NCBI GenBank assembly: GCA_039714395.1
Contig: JBDLJH010000005.1
Location: 84,346 to 148,345 of the forward strand
Length of the DNA: 64,000 nt
Source of the DNA: JAPHSX01 sp039714395
GTDB lineage: Bacteria > Pseudomonadota > Gammaproteobacteria > Thiohalomonadales > Thiohalomonadaceae
Reading direction: 5' to 3'
Below are positions 45,895 to 59,063 of this stretch, piece by piece. Below the pieces are notes generated by a model. The model ran no database searches and had not been told where the DNA came from. It was given only the letters and a program-made list of their open reading frames with translations. Position numbers and translations under genes: made by a program. Each line of letters starts with the position of its first letter. Within the stretch, counting starts at the first letter, position 1.

Positions 45895-46827
45895 ATGGAA
45901 GGATTTGCCTCGTTTGTAATAACTATATTCGTACTGGCCGTGGTGCTGGTGTTCCTCGGCGTCAAGTCGGTGCCGCAGGGGATGGAGTATACGGTAGAGC
46001 GCTTTGGTCGCTACACCCACACGCTGCGTCCAGGCCTCAATTTCATCATTCCCCTGATTGACCGCATTGGTCAAAAGATGAACATGATGGAGCAGGTGCT
46101 CGACGTCCCCTCGCAGGAGGTCATTACCAAGGACAACGCCATGGTTACTGTGGATGGCGTGGTCTTCTTTCAGGTGATGGATGCGGCCAAGGCCTCCTAC
46201 GAGGTGAACCAGCTCGAATACGCGACACTTAATCTCACGATGACCAATATCCGTACTGTGATGGGCTCAATGGACCTCGATGAGTTGCTATCCAAGCGTG
46301 ATGAGATCAACGCCCAGCTGCTTACCGTGGTGGACGATGCCACCACCCCATGGGGGGTGAAGGTGACACGCATCGAGATCAAGGATATCTCGCCGCCACG
46401 CGATCTGGTCGATGCGATGGCCCGTCAGATGAAGGCCGAGCGCGAGAAGCGCGCCAATATCCTTGAGGCAGAGGGCTTTCGCCAGGCGGCGATCCTCAAG
46501 GCCGAGGGCGAGAAGCAGAGTGTGATTCTACAGGCCGAGGGCCAGAAGGAGGCCGCCTACCGGGAGGCCGAGGCACGTGAGCGTGAGGCCGAGGCCGAAG
46601 CCAAGGCGACCCACATGGTCTCCCAGGCGATCGAGAAGGGCGACATTAACGCGATTAATTACTTTGTCGCCACCAAGTACGTGGATGCACTACAGAACAT
46701 CGCCTCAGCCCCCAATGAGAAACTGGTCTTCATGCCGCTGGAGGCATCCGGTGTTATTGGTGCCATTGGTGGTATTGCCGAACTGGCGAAAAATTCTATG
46801 AGTGAGCGCGCGGGAGATAAAGGGTAA
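45895..46827 (+). CDS. qmcA: SPFH/stomatin-like membrane protease subunit QmcA
   Basis: Protein of 310 residues with an N-terminal membrane helix (FVITIFVLAVVLVFLGVKSV), the SPFH (band 7) domain with VPQGMEYTVERFGRYTHTLRPGLNFIIP and ALMTVDGVVFFQV-like core, and a long EA-rich coiled coil (KAEGEKQSVILQAEGQKEAAYREAEARERE). It forms membrane microdomain assemblies with NfeD-type partners. Start chosen at MEGFASF with GGAG at about 45882; an upstream ATG is six codons away. Overlaps nfeD in TAATG. Confidence 0.92.
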   Translation: MEGFASFVITIFVLAVVLVFLGVKSVPQGMEYTVERFGRYTHTLRPGLNFIIPLIDRIGQKMNMMEQVLDVPSQEVITKDNAMVTVDGVVFFQVMDAAKASYEVNQLEYATLNLTMTNIRTVMGSMDLDELLSKRDEINAQLLTVVDDATTPWGVKVTRIEIKDISPPRDLVDAMARQMKAEREKRANILEAEGFRQAAILKAEGEKQSVILQAEGQKEAAYREAEAREREAEAEAKATHMVSQAIEKGDINAINYFVATKYVDALQNIASAPNEKLVFMPLEASGVIGAIGGIAELAKNSMSERAGDKG

Positions 46828-47279
46828 TGGCGGCACTGTTCTCGCATATCGACCACTGGCACTGGTGGATCCTCGCCGTGGCCCTGCTGGTGCTGGAGGC
46901 CTTTGCCCCCGGTACCTTCTTTATGTGGATGGGGATCTCCGCTGTGGTTGTCGGCCTGCTGGTATTAATTGCCCCCGGCATGGGTTGGGAGTACCAGGTC
47001 TTCGCCTTTGCCGTGCTGTCGGTGGCCTCCATCGTGGCGTGGCGTCTCTACTTCGGGAAACATCCGGTAACAACCGATCAGCCGACACTCAATCGCCGTG
47101 GTGAGCAGTACGTAGGCCGCACCTTCACTCTGGACGAGCCGATAGAAAATGGTAACGGTAAGATTCGCGTCGATGACACCACCTGGAAGATCAACGGCAA
47201 TGACTGCGATAGCGGCAGCAAGGTCAAGGTAGTCGGTGTTGACGGGGTGATCCTGACAGTTGAGGTGGTCTCTGAATGA
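46827..47279 (+). CDS. NfeD family protein (SPFH partner)
   Basis: Protein of 150 residues with two to three membrane helices (HWWILAVALLVLEAFAPGTFFMWMGISAVVVGLLVLIAP, FAFAVLSVASIVAW) and a C-terminal OB-fold (GRTFTLDEPIENGNGKIRVDDTTWKINGNDCDSGSKVKVVGVDGVILTVE). This short type lacks the protease domain of long NfeD proteins. It is the usual partner of QmcA and is coupled to it by overlapping codons; it also overlaps the rhodanese gene in ATGA. Confidence 0.92.
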   Translation: MAALFSHIDHWHWWILAVALLVLEAFAPGTFFMWMGISAVVVGLLVLIAPGMGWEYQVFAFAVLSVASIVAWRLYFGKHPVTTDQPTLNRRGEQYVGRTFTLDEPIENGNGKIRVDDTTWKINGNDCDSGSKVKVVGVDGVILTVEVVSE

Positions 47280-47710
47280 CAGAGTCCAAACAGGAGGTGC
47301 AGCACCTGAGCCCAAAACAGGCGATGGCCCTGATAGAGGAGAACCCAAGGGCGATCCTGGTGGATGTGCGCTCCAATATGGAGTTTCTGTTTGTCGGTCA
47401 TCCTAAAGGTGCGTTGCACATCCCCTGGATCGATGAGCCGGACTGGGATGTGAATCCCAATTTCGTACGCCAGATCCGTGAGTTGATGCTGGGCGGTATT
47501 ATCTGTGACGAGGGTGACGGTTGTGCCCCGATTATACTTATCTGCCGCAGTGGCAAACGCTCGGTTGAGGCGGGACAGGCGTTGCTGGAGGCAGGCCTTC
47601 GCGATGTTTATAACGTGCTCGATGGGTTCGAGGGTGAGCTGGACGATAACCACCAGCGCAGCAGTCTGGGCGGTTGGCGCTTTGATGGTCTGCCGTGGGA
47701 ACAGTGTTGA
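47276..47710 (+). CDS. rhodanese-like domain protein
   Basis: Single rhodanese domain of 144 residues with the active-site loop ICRSGKRS carrying Cys (near 90), preceded by AILVDVRSNMEF. Such proteins transfer sulfane sulfur or act in redox control. No signal peptide. It is the last gene of the qmcA-nfeD cluster. The C-terminal GGWRFDGLPWEQC ends with a second cysteine. Confidence 0.9.
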   Translation: MTESKQEVQHLSPKQAMALIEENPRAILVDVRSNMEFLFVGHPKGALHIPWIDEPDWDVNPNFVRQIRELMLGGIICDEGDGCAPIILICRSGKRSVEAGQALLEAGLRDVYNVLDGFEGELDDNHQRSSLGGWRFDGLPWEQC

Positions 47711-47844
47711 GGTATAATACCCGTTAACATAAGTGCTATAAGCGCATAAACACCATTGTAATTATAAAATAAGATCGAAAAAACTAATAGTAGTTAAAAA
47801 ATAATAAAGTTCGAAAAAAGTTAAACAGGGAAAGTCGAGAAACC

Positions 47845-49878
47845 ATGTTAAAGACATGCAACCTGACGCGTAACTACTCCATCGCCAGCCTTGTCGGTAT
47901 CGTGTTGGTGGCAATTTCGCTCGTCTACTTTTATCAGTCGCTAGCGGTAAATGCGTTGATGGAGCGGGAGGGTCAGGCCAATAGTGATCTGACACGCACT
48001 ATCGCCAACACTATTTGGCCGAAATATGCCGATTTTATCCAGCGTGCCGGGGATATCCCGGTAGCGAAGTTGGCCCGGTTGCCGATAATTGATGATCTTC
48101 GCAAGGACATTCTGCACAAGGTGCAGGGGCTGCGCGTGGTCAAGGTAAAGGTTTACGACCTCAATGGTTTGGTCGCCTTCTCTACACAGGTGGATCAGAT
48201 TGGTGACAACAAGGGAAGTAATGAAGGGTTTGTTACGGCCAGGGAGGGCCGTGATGCCAGTGAAATTATCTTCCGCAATGTTTTCTCTTCCTTTGAGGGG
48301 AGTATTTTCGACCGTGACCTGGTCTCCTCTTACATTCCTGTGCGCCGCTCCTTCGACCAGCCGATAGAGGGGGTGTTTGAGATTTACTCCGATGTCACGC
48401 CGCTGCTTACTGATATCGAGAACACCAGTAATAAGATCCTGGTCGTCATTACCTCCCTGCTGCTGCTGCTCTATCTTTTCCTGCTGGTTATTGTGCGTCG
48501 TGCGCATGTTCAGATTGAGGCCCATGAGGTGGTGCGGCGCCGCGATCAGCTACAGCGCCTCGACTATCTGGAGTACCACGATGAGGTGACCGGACTGCTC
48601 AACCACAAAGGTCTGCTACGACAGCTGCAGCACTACGATATGGAGGAGCGTATCAGTAATACGGGGCAGGGGGTTATCGCATTAAAATTGCTCAATCTGC
48701 AACCGATAAGTGGCGGTCTGGGCCACCAGCGGGTGATGCAACTACTGCGTCTGGCTGCTGAGCGGATAAAGAGTTGTTCTTCGGGAAGCCATAACCTGAG
48801 TCATCTCGATAGTAGTGAATTTGTTCTGGTGGTGGAGAATCTTTTCTCCAACGATGAACTGGATTTTATTGTAGAAAAATTAATTAGTCTGTTTGCCGAA
48901 CCCTTCATCATCGATGGCAAGAGCGTCACCCTTGCTATAGCCATGGGTGTTGACTCTTCCTGGGGTGACAAGTCGAGTGAATGTCTGCTTAGCAATGCTC
49001 AACTGGCTCTCGGTGAGTGCGAGGAGGGAGGGGACAGGCAGAGCCTGCGTTATGAGCAGAACATGGACCTGAGAAAGCAGGAGTACCTCAATCTGGAGGT
49101 GGATGTTAGTCAGGCGCTGCAGCGTGGTGAATTTGTCGTCTATTATCAGCCGAAGATCGATTTGTTGAGTGGTGAAGTGGCTGGTATGGAGGCGCTGGTG
49201 CGCTGGGATCATCCAAAACGTGGGCTGGTGATGCCCGGCGGGTTTATCCAGCTGCTGGAGGAGCGCGGTTACATCATTGAGCTGGGGCAGTGGATATTGC
49301 GTGAGTCCTGCATGCAGTGTCAGCGCTGGCATGAGGCGGGGCATGAGGGCCTGCGGGTGGCGGTGAATGTCTCGTTTAAGCAGCTGTTGAGCAAGGGCTT
49401 TAGTGACAGTGTGGCCGATGCGCTGCAACGCAGTGGTCTGCCACCCCATGCACTGGAACTGGAGCTGACTGAGAGTATTCTTGCCGAAGATACCGAGATG
49501 CTGGGTGAGCAATTACAGAAACTAAAGTCACTGGGTGTGATGCTTGCCATTGATGACTTTGGCACCGGCTATTCATCGCTAAGTTACCTAATGCACTTTC
49601 CCTTTGATTTCATCAAAATTGATCGCAGCTTTATCCGAGACATGATGCATAATCGTGACCACGCGGTGCTAACGAACGCCATTGTCACCATGGCAAAGAG
49701 CCTCAAGCTGAAGATAATTGCCGAGGGGGTGGAGACACCGGAACAGTTGGCGCGAGTACGTGAGATGGGGTGTGATGAGGTGCAGGGCTTCTACTTTAGT
49801 CAGGCGGTCGAGGCGGCGAGCTTTACCCATGTTATTACTGGAATCAATGCCTCGGCAGGCGCTGCAACACACCACTAA
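47845..49878 (+). CDS. membrane EAL-domain c-di-GMP phosphodiesterase with degenerate GGDEF
   Basis: Protein of 677 residues: TM1 (SIASLVGIVLVAISLVYFYQ), an extracytoplasmic sensor domain (about 35-195), TM2 (ILVVITSLLLLLYLFLLVIV), a GGDEF-like domain whose signature reads HLDSSEF instead of GGDEF, and an EAL domain with EALVRW, NVSFKQ, ELTES, IDDFGTGYSSLSYL, KIDRSFI, AEGVET and QGFYFS. The cyclase half has lost its catalytic motif while the phosphodiesterase half looks complete, so it should lower c-di-GMP. AT-rich 130-base upstream region. Converges with the TauE gene, overlapping by four bases. Confidence 0.9.
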   Translation: MLKTCNLTRNYSIASLVGIVLVAISLVYFYQSLAVNALMEREGQANSDLTRTIANTIWPKYADFIQRAGDIPVAKLARLPIIDDLRKDILHKVQGLRVVKVKVYDLNGLVAFSTQVDQIGDNKGSNEGFVTAREGRDASEIIFRNVFSSFEGSIFDRDLVSSYIPVRRSFDQPIEGVFEIYSDVTPLLTDIENTSNKILVVITSLLLLLYLFLLVIVRRAHVQIEAHEVVRRRDQLQRLDYLEYHDEVTGLLNHKGLLRQLQHYDMEERISNTGQGVIALKLLNLQPISGGLGHQRVMQLLRLAAERIKSCSSGSHNLSHLDSSEFVLVVENLFSNDELDFIVEKLISLFAEPFIIDGKSVTLAIAMGVDSSWGDKSSECLLSNAQLALGECEEGGDRQSLRYEQNMDLRKQEYLNLEVDVSQALQRGEFVVYYQPKIDLLSGEVAGMEALVRWDHPKRGLVMPGGFIQLLEERGYIIELGQWILRESCMQCQRWHEAGHEGLRVAVNVSFKQLLSKGFSDSVADALQRSGLPPHALELELTESILAEDTEMLGEQLQKLKSLGVMLAIDDFGTGYSSLSYLMHFPFDFIKIDRSFIRDMMHNRDHAVLTNAIVTMAKSLKLKIIAEGVETPEQLARVREMGCDEVQGFYFSQAVEAASFTHVITGINASAGAATHH

Positions 49879-50633
49879 AAGCTGCGGAAGACGAAGTGCA
49901 CCGATAGCAGTGTCATAATGAAGATAAAAGCCTCTTTTAACAGGCGGTCGTTAATTACCCGCGACATTCTGGCCCCGATGGGAGCCCCGGCAACAGTACC
50001 CAGTGAAGCCCATATCACATAGTCAAGATGCAGATTATCGATGCTGTTGATGTGAATCAGTGAGGAGACCATTGCCAGTATCAGCATCATCGGTACCACA
50101 ATGCCAACCGCACTGCTCATGCTCAGACGAAGCCGGTCGCGCAGTGCCGGAATCAACCATTCGCCGATACCCAGTGACAGCAATCCCATAATGAAACCGA
50201 AGATGCCGGGTATAGGCAGCAGTGGCTTCACCTGTCTCAGTTGGTAATTGCGCTCCATGGTCTGCTCGGCCTCGGTGTTACGGGCAACGAACATCAGCGC
50301 CAGCATCATCGCCATAATGCCAAGGATCAGGCGCAGCTTACTCTCATCAATATAGTGAGTACCAAAGCTGCCGATGATGACCCCGGGCAGGGCGATAGCG
50401 GCAAGCAGGAGAGAGAGTTTGAGGTCGGTTTTTCCGCTGCGATAGTAAGAGAACGTGCCACTACCCAGACCGAAGACCTGAATGATGAGTGAGTAGGTGA
50501 CGGCCTCTACCGGCGCCAGACCATAGATAAGAATCAGCAGCGGTGCCCAGAGAATACCGCCGCCAATACCCACCGCCATACTGATGGTGGATATGGCGAG
50601 ACCAGATAACAGCAGCAGTACAGCGTCCAGCAT
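49875..50633 (-). CDS. TauE/SafE family sulfite or organosulfonate exporter
   Basis: Membrane protein of 252 residues with about eight helices and the family motifs AVGIGGGILWAPLLILIYGLAPVEAVTYSL and a similar repeat GFIMGLLSLGIGEWLIPALRD; it ends LLSVHFVFRSF. TauE/SafE proteins move sulfite, sulfoacetate or related anions across the inner membrane. Four bases separate it from the HAMP protein gene upstream, so they are probably co-transcribed. Confidence 0.86.
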   Translation of the reverse strand: MLDAVLLLLSGLAISTISMAVGIGGGILWAPLLILIYGLAPVEAVTYSLIIQVFGLGSGTFSYYRSGKTDLKLSLLLAAIALPGVIIGSFGTHYIDESKLRLILGIMAMMLALMFVARNTEAEQTMERNYQLRQVKPLLPIPGIFGFIMGLLSLGIGEWLIPALRDRLRLSMSSAVGIVVPMMLILAMVSSLIHINSIDNLHLDYVIWASLGTVAGAPIGARMSRVINDRLLKEAFIFIMTLLSVHFVFRSF

Positions 50634-50636
50634 CGT

Positions 50637-51221
50637 CTAAGCCTCTTCGCCCAGCAGGGTGATCTCGTTGAGGAACTGTTGCAGCATCGCTATTTCGTGG
50701 TGCATCGCCTCCAGCTCTTCCACGCTGGCAGGGGTATTGTTTTGTAGTTTGTCTATGGTCTGCATGATGGACTCATCCAGTTTTTCACAGGAGGCCATGG
50801 TAAGCGATGCCAGCTCCTGAAAGTTACTGGTTAGCTCATTAATCGCCTGCCCCAGCTCGCCAATCTCATCCTTCTGCTCAATCTCGATATAGTGGCTGAG
50901 ATCACCCTGGTTGATCGCCTGGGAGATGGTGATCATCTTGCCCAGCGGCAGGGTAATGTTCTTGATAAACATCAGCATCACAATCGCCGCCACCCCGGAG
51001 AGCACAATAAACATAATAAATATCTTGTCGCGCAGCTGGGCAATGGTGGCGGGGAAGTCTTCGATGGAGTTCTTCTCTGCGCTCGGGATATAGTCGGCGT
51101 AAAGGCTCTTCAGATAGCTTATATCGGAGAGCTGTAAGTAGAATTCGAACCCAATCAGGATCGCCGCAATAGCGATCAACAGAAAGTAGTTCATCATCTT
51201 GACTTCGAGCTTCCCTATCAT
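50637..51221 (-). CDS. small HAMP-domain membrane protein
   Basis: Protein of 194 residues with TM1 (NYFLLIAIAAILIGFEFYLQL), a short periplasmic loop of about 50 residues, TM2 (IFIMFIVLSGVAAIVMLMFI), a HAMP domain (NITLPLGKMITISQAINQGDLSHYIEIEQKDEIGELGQAIN) and a C-terminal coiled coil of about 60 residues. It has neither a kinase nor a chemoreceptor signalling tip, so it is a truncated receptor or an adaptor. Followed directly by a TauE-type exporter. Confidence 0.75.
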   Translation of the reverse strand: MIGKLEVKMMNYFLLIAIAAILIGFEFYLQLSDISYLKSLYADYIPSAEKNSIEDFPATIAQLRDKIFIMFIVLSGVAAIVMLMFIKNITLPLGKMITISQAINQGDLSHYIEIEQKDEIGELGQAINELTSNFQELASLTMASCEKLDESIMQTIDKLQNNTPASVEELEAMHHEIAMLQQFLNEITLLGEEA

Positions 51222-51321
51222 CGTGGAATTCCGTCGGCTGGTCTCGGCGCTACAGATGTAGACCGATGAGTTTGAGTGTATAAGATGGCTAGCTTAGCGC
51301 CTCAAGGTGTCGATGCAAGGG

Positions 51322-51765
51322 CTAGACGGTGAATTCCCCTGACCATACCCCATTCTTGAAGTCGATGTGCAGGCTTGTCGGGTGCATCTTCAGCGCAGCG
51401 CTGGAGTTAAACTCACGGCGTACAGGGAAGTTGGCGGCGAACTCCACCGGATCACAGGAATTTGCCTCTACCGGGCGAAAGGCGATATGCAGGTGCTCAT
51501 TTACCGCCAGCCCCTCTACTCCATCACTGCTGCCTGTCTCGTGAAACAGCACCCGCTTTTTCACCACACAGGTGAAATAGAGCTGCATTTCAGCCAGCAG
51601 GGGATGGGCACGGCGTGCCAGCTGTCGCTCGGCTCGTTGTGTCCAGCGGACCGTTAACGGCTTATCGTGTAGCGTCAGTTCACTGTTGTGTACCTCAGGG
51701 TTGAGCCAATGCTCTAGCCGGGCAAACGGGTTGGGAAACTCGAAGTAGCTGTTTTGCATGCTCAT
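51322..51765 (-). CDS. conserved-looking hypothetical protein
   Basis: Cytoplasmic protein of 147 residues, no signal peptide or helix; beta-rich with VRWTQRAERQLARRAHPLLAEMQLYFTCVVKKRVLF, EHLHIAFRPVEANSCDP and a C-terminal HIDFKNGVWSGEFTV. A strong AGGAGG precedes the ATG. I do not recognise the family. Two cysteines (in FTCVV and NSCDP) could be metal or redox sites but nothing supports it. Confidence 0.72.
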   Translation of the reverse strand: MSMQNSYFEFPNPFARLEHWLNPEVHNSELTLHDKPLTVRWTQRAERQLARRAHPLLAEMQLYFTCVVKKRVLFHETGSSDGVEGLAVNEHLHIAFRPVEANSCDPVEFAANFPVRREFNSSAALKMHPTSLHIDFKNGVWSGEFTV

Positions 51766-52024
51766 TTCGGCCCTCCTTTAATGCTCTTTAGATCACAACA
51801 GAAGCCGTATATTCCACATATATGGGGGTAGGTGAGGTGATCTACAATCAATGCATCCCCAATTCTGAGTATATGTGGTTCTTTATGCGGGCTGTTTAGT
51901 AAGGAGTAAGCGGTGTTGGCGGGGGTTGGGTTAAGACGGGGCTGTACTATGACAAGCGTATTGGCGGCGCACTCGTTCAGGGCGAAGAGGGCGCTACCAA
52001 TACAGTAGCTTTGGTTTGTCTGGA

Positions 52025-52249
52025 TTACAGGTCAATCAACTGGGCATGTACACCATTCTCTTGCGCAATCGACACCAAATCGTGTGGACATAGCTCTTCC
52101 GGGTCGTAGGCGACAAACATAAAGTGATCTTTCTCGCTGTGCAGGTGTGCCTCCAGTCCACCAGGCCTATTGCCGAAGGAGCGTAAAAATTCACGCTGTT
52201 CATCTTCGGTCATGTTTTCATCAATATGCATCAAAATTTCGGTTGTCAT
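52025..52249 (-). CDS. small hypothetical protein, ferredoxin-like fold
   Basis: Protein of 74 residues (MTTEILMHIDENMTEDEQREFL onward) with a beta-alpha-beta-beta-alpha-beta spacing similar to HMA-type small domains but without the CxxC metal site; a single cysteine is in EELCPHD. GGAGG lies upstream of the ATG. It stands alone between two hypothetical genes. Function unknown. Confidence 0.65.
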   Translation of the reverse strand: MTTEILMHIDENMTEDEQREFLRSFGNRPGGLEAHLHSEKDHFMFVAYDPEELCPHDLVSIAQENGVHAQLIDL

Positions 52250-52543
52250 AGTGCGATCCTCCAGTGTGGATGGCTTTATCGCTCGCCAGGTGCAGAGACG
52301 ACTTGTCGAGTGGCTAAGTAATTAATAGCAGCAGTTGAGAACTATCCTAATAAAACATTTTTCTCACCTTTTTCCCTGCGGCTGATAAGGCTAAGTTCCG
52401 GTGGCCTTTCATTACGAGGTAGTTTCTGCTCTAACAAAGTATGGTTAAGCGGCAGGACTCCTGCCATGGCCAGATAGAGTTAAAAGATGTAGGAGATTTC
52501 CTCAACACAGAATCTGGGGGATTCTATCTGTACTATTTATTAT

Positions 52544-52599
52544 GGGTCGTTGGGTCGTTGGGTCGTTGGGTCGTTGAGTCGTTGAGTCGTTGAGTCGGT
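52544..52599. repeat. 8-base tandem repeat
   Basis: Seven units of the octamer GGGTCGTT: four exact, then three with GAGTCGTT or GAGTCGGT. It sits in a 444-base intergenic gap (52250-52693) downstream of the large membrane protein gene. Apart from this repeat I see no gene there. Confidence 0.9.
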
Positions 52600-52693
52600 G
52601 GGTGGTCGGGTCAATCTTGTGCGTCTGCCGCTAACGGTACAGCCGTTTTGGCAGGTATTGGCGGCAGAGATTAATGAGAAAAAGGGGCTGTTC

Positions 52694-55066
52694 TCACAAG
52701 CCCAGCTCCTTTTCCACATGCAGGGCGATAGTGCACAGCCGGCCCAGGATGTGCCGTTGTACCTTGATGATCTGTTCGACCACATCATTACCGCGATCAA
52801 ACTCGCCTGCTGCGCCCTCGTCGGTGTGGGCATGGCGCAGGGCAAAGGCCATCAGATTTTTGTGTGAGCGGTCATTATCGAAGGGATAAGGCGTGGTCTT
52901 AAGATTCGCTCCAAGCCCGGCGAGTAGTTGTTGAATATCTCCCGCCTGTTCCTGAATACGGTCATGTAGCTTGCCACGCTCCGCACCATTGTAGCTGAGC
53001 AGGGTGCGTAGCAGGGTGGTGTGCAGATGCAGGTTCTGTAATTGCGGAACCGACTGCTCGATACGCTCCAGCACCTTGCTAAGTGCGGTGACCTCTTTAT
53101 GTAACGCGCCGGCATTGTTTATCTCATCCGCCGCTGGCGTATCGAGTAGTGCCAGTGAGGTGGCAAGGCGTTGCACATAGGGTTTTAGCTGGCGTGCTAG
53201 CAGGTTGATAGTCTCGTCCAGCCCCTGCTCCTGATCACGACAGGCCTGGTGAATGTGCTCCAGCCCATCTCGTCCTATGGATTCCACTCCCCACTGTCGC
53301 CACAGATCGGCACGGTACATCAACTCCTGAGTGGTGACGTCGATAAGGGCCTGTGCATTTTCAACGCAGCGTTTGAGGGCAAGTTCGGCATGTGATCGTC
53401 CTGAGGCGATCTCATCCAGTGCCGCAGCGTGCTGCGCAGTAGCTTCCTCATAACTACCCACCATCTTTATGCGGTGGCGTAGTTTCAGAGGGATGAAGTC
53501 GCGGTAGAGCTGCTGGAAGATAGCATCAAGCTGTTGCTGCAGCTGCTTGTCAGGAACGGTAGCCGGTATCAGGAGGTTAGGACTTACCGGAATCCCCAGA
53601 CGGTTGTAATAGAGGCGCAACGTCATGGTTTTTGCCAGTTTGTCAAAGCTACGGAACAGCTTTGTTGCCGGTGAGTTGCCGGGGTAGGCGGCAGGCGCAT
53701 TCATCTTCGAGACACGACGCAGTCGCTGTCGGTCTGAGGGGATTGTGTCGTGGCATGCCGCCTTTTCCTTCTCCTGCATGGTGCGCAGTTGCTCGTGAAT
53801 CGATGGCGGGTATTGCTTGCAGCGCAACACCATAGCCTGCACCAGATTTTCTGGCAGGCTTCCCTCCCTGTTCCACCTCTCATTCAGAGTGGGCAGGATA
53901 TTCTGCGAGGCGAAGGCCAGTAGTCGCTGCTGTTCGATAAGCTGGCTAAAGCCGGTGCTGCCGCTAAATACCAGAGAGACCTTATCGGCGTCCGCCACCA
54001 GGCGGTGTACCAGGCGTCGGTTGAGCTGCCGGCTTAGTACTAGCCGCCACCCCAGTGCTTTACGTGAGAGGGCAATAAGCTGTTGCAGTGGTGTAGCGAC
54101 AACGGCGAGGGGACTCTTTTCGGCGATAAGGTTGGCCAGCGTGCGATCAATGGTGTCCTGGCCATAAATAGCCCGTTGCAACCAGCTATCGCTGCTGCGT
54201 AGCAAAAAGGCGGCACGCGGAGAGAGGCTCTTGCTGTTAAACAGCTGTAGCGATTGTGCAATGAGTGCCGCCAACTGGCTGGTGTCGGTGGCCGCTGCCA
54301 ATGGCGTGCCGATGGTCAGCACATGCCGGTTTAGCACAAAGCCAAGTGGCCCACGCTGGTAACCCAGCCCTACGGCAATGTCGTTGTTAATGCGAATCAC
54401 CTGGGGCGGTATTGCACCGATCTGCTTGCACACCTCTTCTACAAAGGCGTATAGATCAGGTTCCTGCTCCGGCGTTAATTGAATGCCATGGCGGTGGCCC
54501 CGGCTGAACGAGAGCAGTGGCTTGGCTATAAGAAATAGCAACAGCAGACCGAACAGCAGGGTAACCATCTGCACCAGCAGTGCCAGCGGCCCAAAGCCGA
54601 TCACGGCTGAACCCCAGGTGGTAAACAGGTTGTAATAGAGCAGTCCCACCGAGCAGGCAAGCAGCATCAGCAGGTAGAGGAGGTCAAAGAAGACCTCAGT
54701 GGCCGCGGCAAGGATTAGCCCCGAGATGAGTTTCCCCCCCTTGGGGTAGGGGGAGAATTTCGGTAGCTCTGATGCAGGCGTGTTCTGTTTTGGTGTTGCA
54801 GCGGGTTTTTCTGCTGCCGGTTTAGTGGTTTTGCTGGTCTGAATGCGAACAACGGCCCCCATTTTAGCCAGCCCAGTCGCCAGCTTCTTCGCCTCCTCCG
54901 GCGAGTGGGTACGCTTGATCACCTGCGGCTTGCCACTGAACAGCCGATCCAGCTGCTCGCGCGGCAGCTTTAGCCGCTCGGCAAAGGCCTGTTGGACCTG
55001 CGACAGCTCAAAGCCCTCACGTAGCTTGCCACTGAAGATAACGTGATAGGACGGGGCAGTATCCAT
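52694..55066 (-). CDS. large membrane protein with degenerate M48-peptidase-like domain
   Basis: Protein of 790 residues. An N-terminal domain (1-76: YHVIFSGKLREGFELSQVQQAFAERL) is followed by a Lys/Pro-rich linker, three or four membrane helices (about 112-190) and a segment that follows the M48 peptidase plan (QEPDLYAFVEEVCKQIGAIPPQVIRINNDIAVGLGYQRG...VLTIGTPL). The helix that should carry HExxH reads LAALIAQSLQLFNS, so the zinc motif is absent. The remaining 500 residues are mostly helical with no motif I recognise. GGAG is upstream. Probably a non-catalytic scaffold; function unknown. Confidence 0.7.
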   Translation of the reverse strand: MDTAPSYHVIFSGKLREGFELSQVQQAFAERLKLPREQLDRLFSGKPQVIKRTHSPEEAKKLATGLAKMGAVVRIQTSKTTKPAAEKPAATPKQNTPASELPKFSPYPKGGKLISGLILAAATEVFFDLLYLLMLLACSVGLLYYNLFTTWGSAVIGFGPLALLVQMVTLLFGLLLLFLIAKPLLSFSRGHRHGIQLTPEQEPDLYAFVEEVCKQIGAIPPQVIRINNDIAVGLGYQRGPLGFVLNRHVLTIGTPLAAATDTSQLAALIAQSLQLFNSKSLSPRAAFLLRSSDSWLQRAIYGQDTIDRTLANLIAEKSPLAVVATPLQQLIALSRKALGWRLVLSRQLNRRLVHRLVADADKVSLVFSGSTGFSQLIEQQRLLAFASQNILPTLNERWNREGSLPENLVQAMVLRCKQYPPSIHEQLRTMQEKEKAACHDTIPSDRQRLRRVSKMNAPAAYPGNSPATKLFRSFDKLAKTMTLRLYYNRLGIPVSPNLLIPATVPDKQLQQQLDAIFQQLYRDFIPLKLRHRIKMVGSYEEATAQHAAALDEIASGRSHAELALKRCVENAQALIDVTTQELMYRADLWRQWGVESIGRDGLEHIHQACRDQEQGLDETINLLARQLKPYVQRLATSLALLDTPAADEINNAGALHKEVTALSKVLERIEQSVPQLQNLHLHTTLLRTLLSYNGAERGKLHDRIQEQAGDIQQLLAGLGANLKTTPYPFDNDRSHKNLMAFALRHAHTDEGAAGEFDRGNDVVEQIIKVQRHILGRLCTIALHVEKELGL

Positions 55067-55244
55067 ACGCTACTCTCTCCTTATTATTAAATGTTTGAGA
55101 GTTAATATCCCTAAGAGAGTAGTGTACGCCGGCCACCAGCGATATTACAGGCGTCACACTTTGGGCTTGTGCGCCACATAGGCGCATCGCTGCGCCCATG
55201 CTAAAATCGCCGGTTATTCTATTAGATAGCCTGAAAGATTCCCC

Positions 55245-58985
<3,741 letters not shown>

Positions 58986-59018
58986 TACAGCAAGACCAAA
59001 TCATCTCTCCGCATCGAA

Positions 59019-59045
59019 TTAATAACGCTTGACGTTAATAACGCC
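59019..59045 (+). promoter_or_regulatory. direct repeats upstream of higBA, probable operator
   Basis: TTAATAACGC occurs at 59019-59028 and again at 59035-59044, 16 bases apart, within 45 bases of the toxin start. A further CTATTAATTACGC follows at 59051-59063. Antitoxin binding sites of HigA-type pairs are commonly arranged like this. Confidence 0.55.
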
Positions 59046-59063
59046 ATGCGCTATTAATTACGC

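Noticed and set aside
55067..55244. Cobalamin or SAM riboswitch in front of metH
   Set aside because: The 178-base leader lacks a recognisable B12 box or SAM aptamer helices; only a short GCGCC-type hairpin (55170-55197) is visible.
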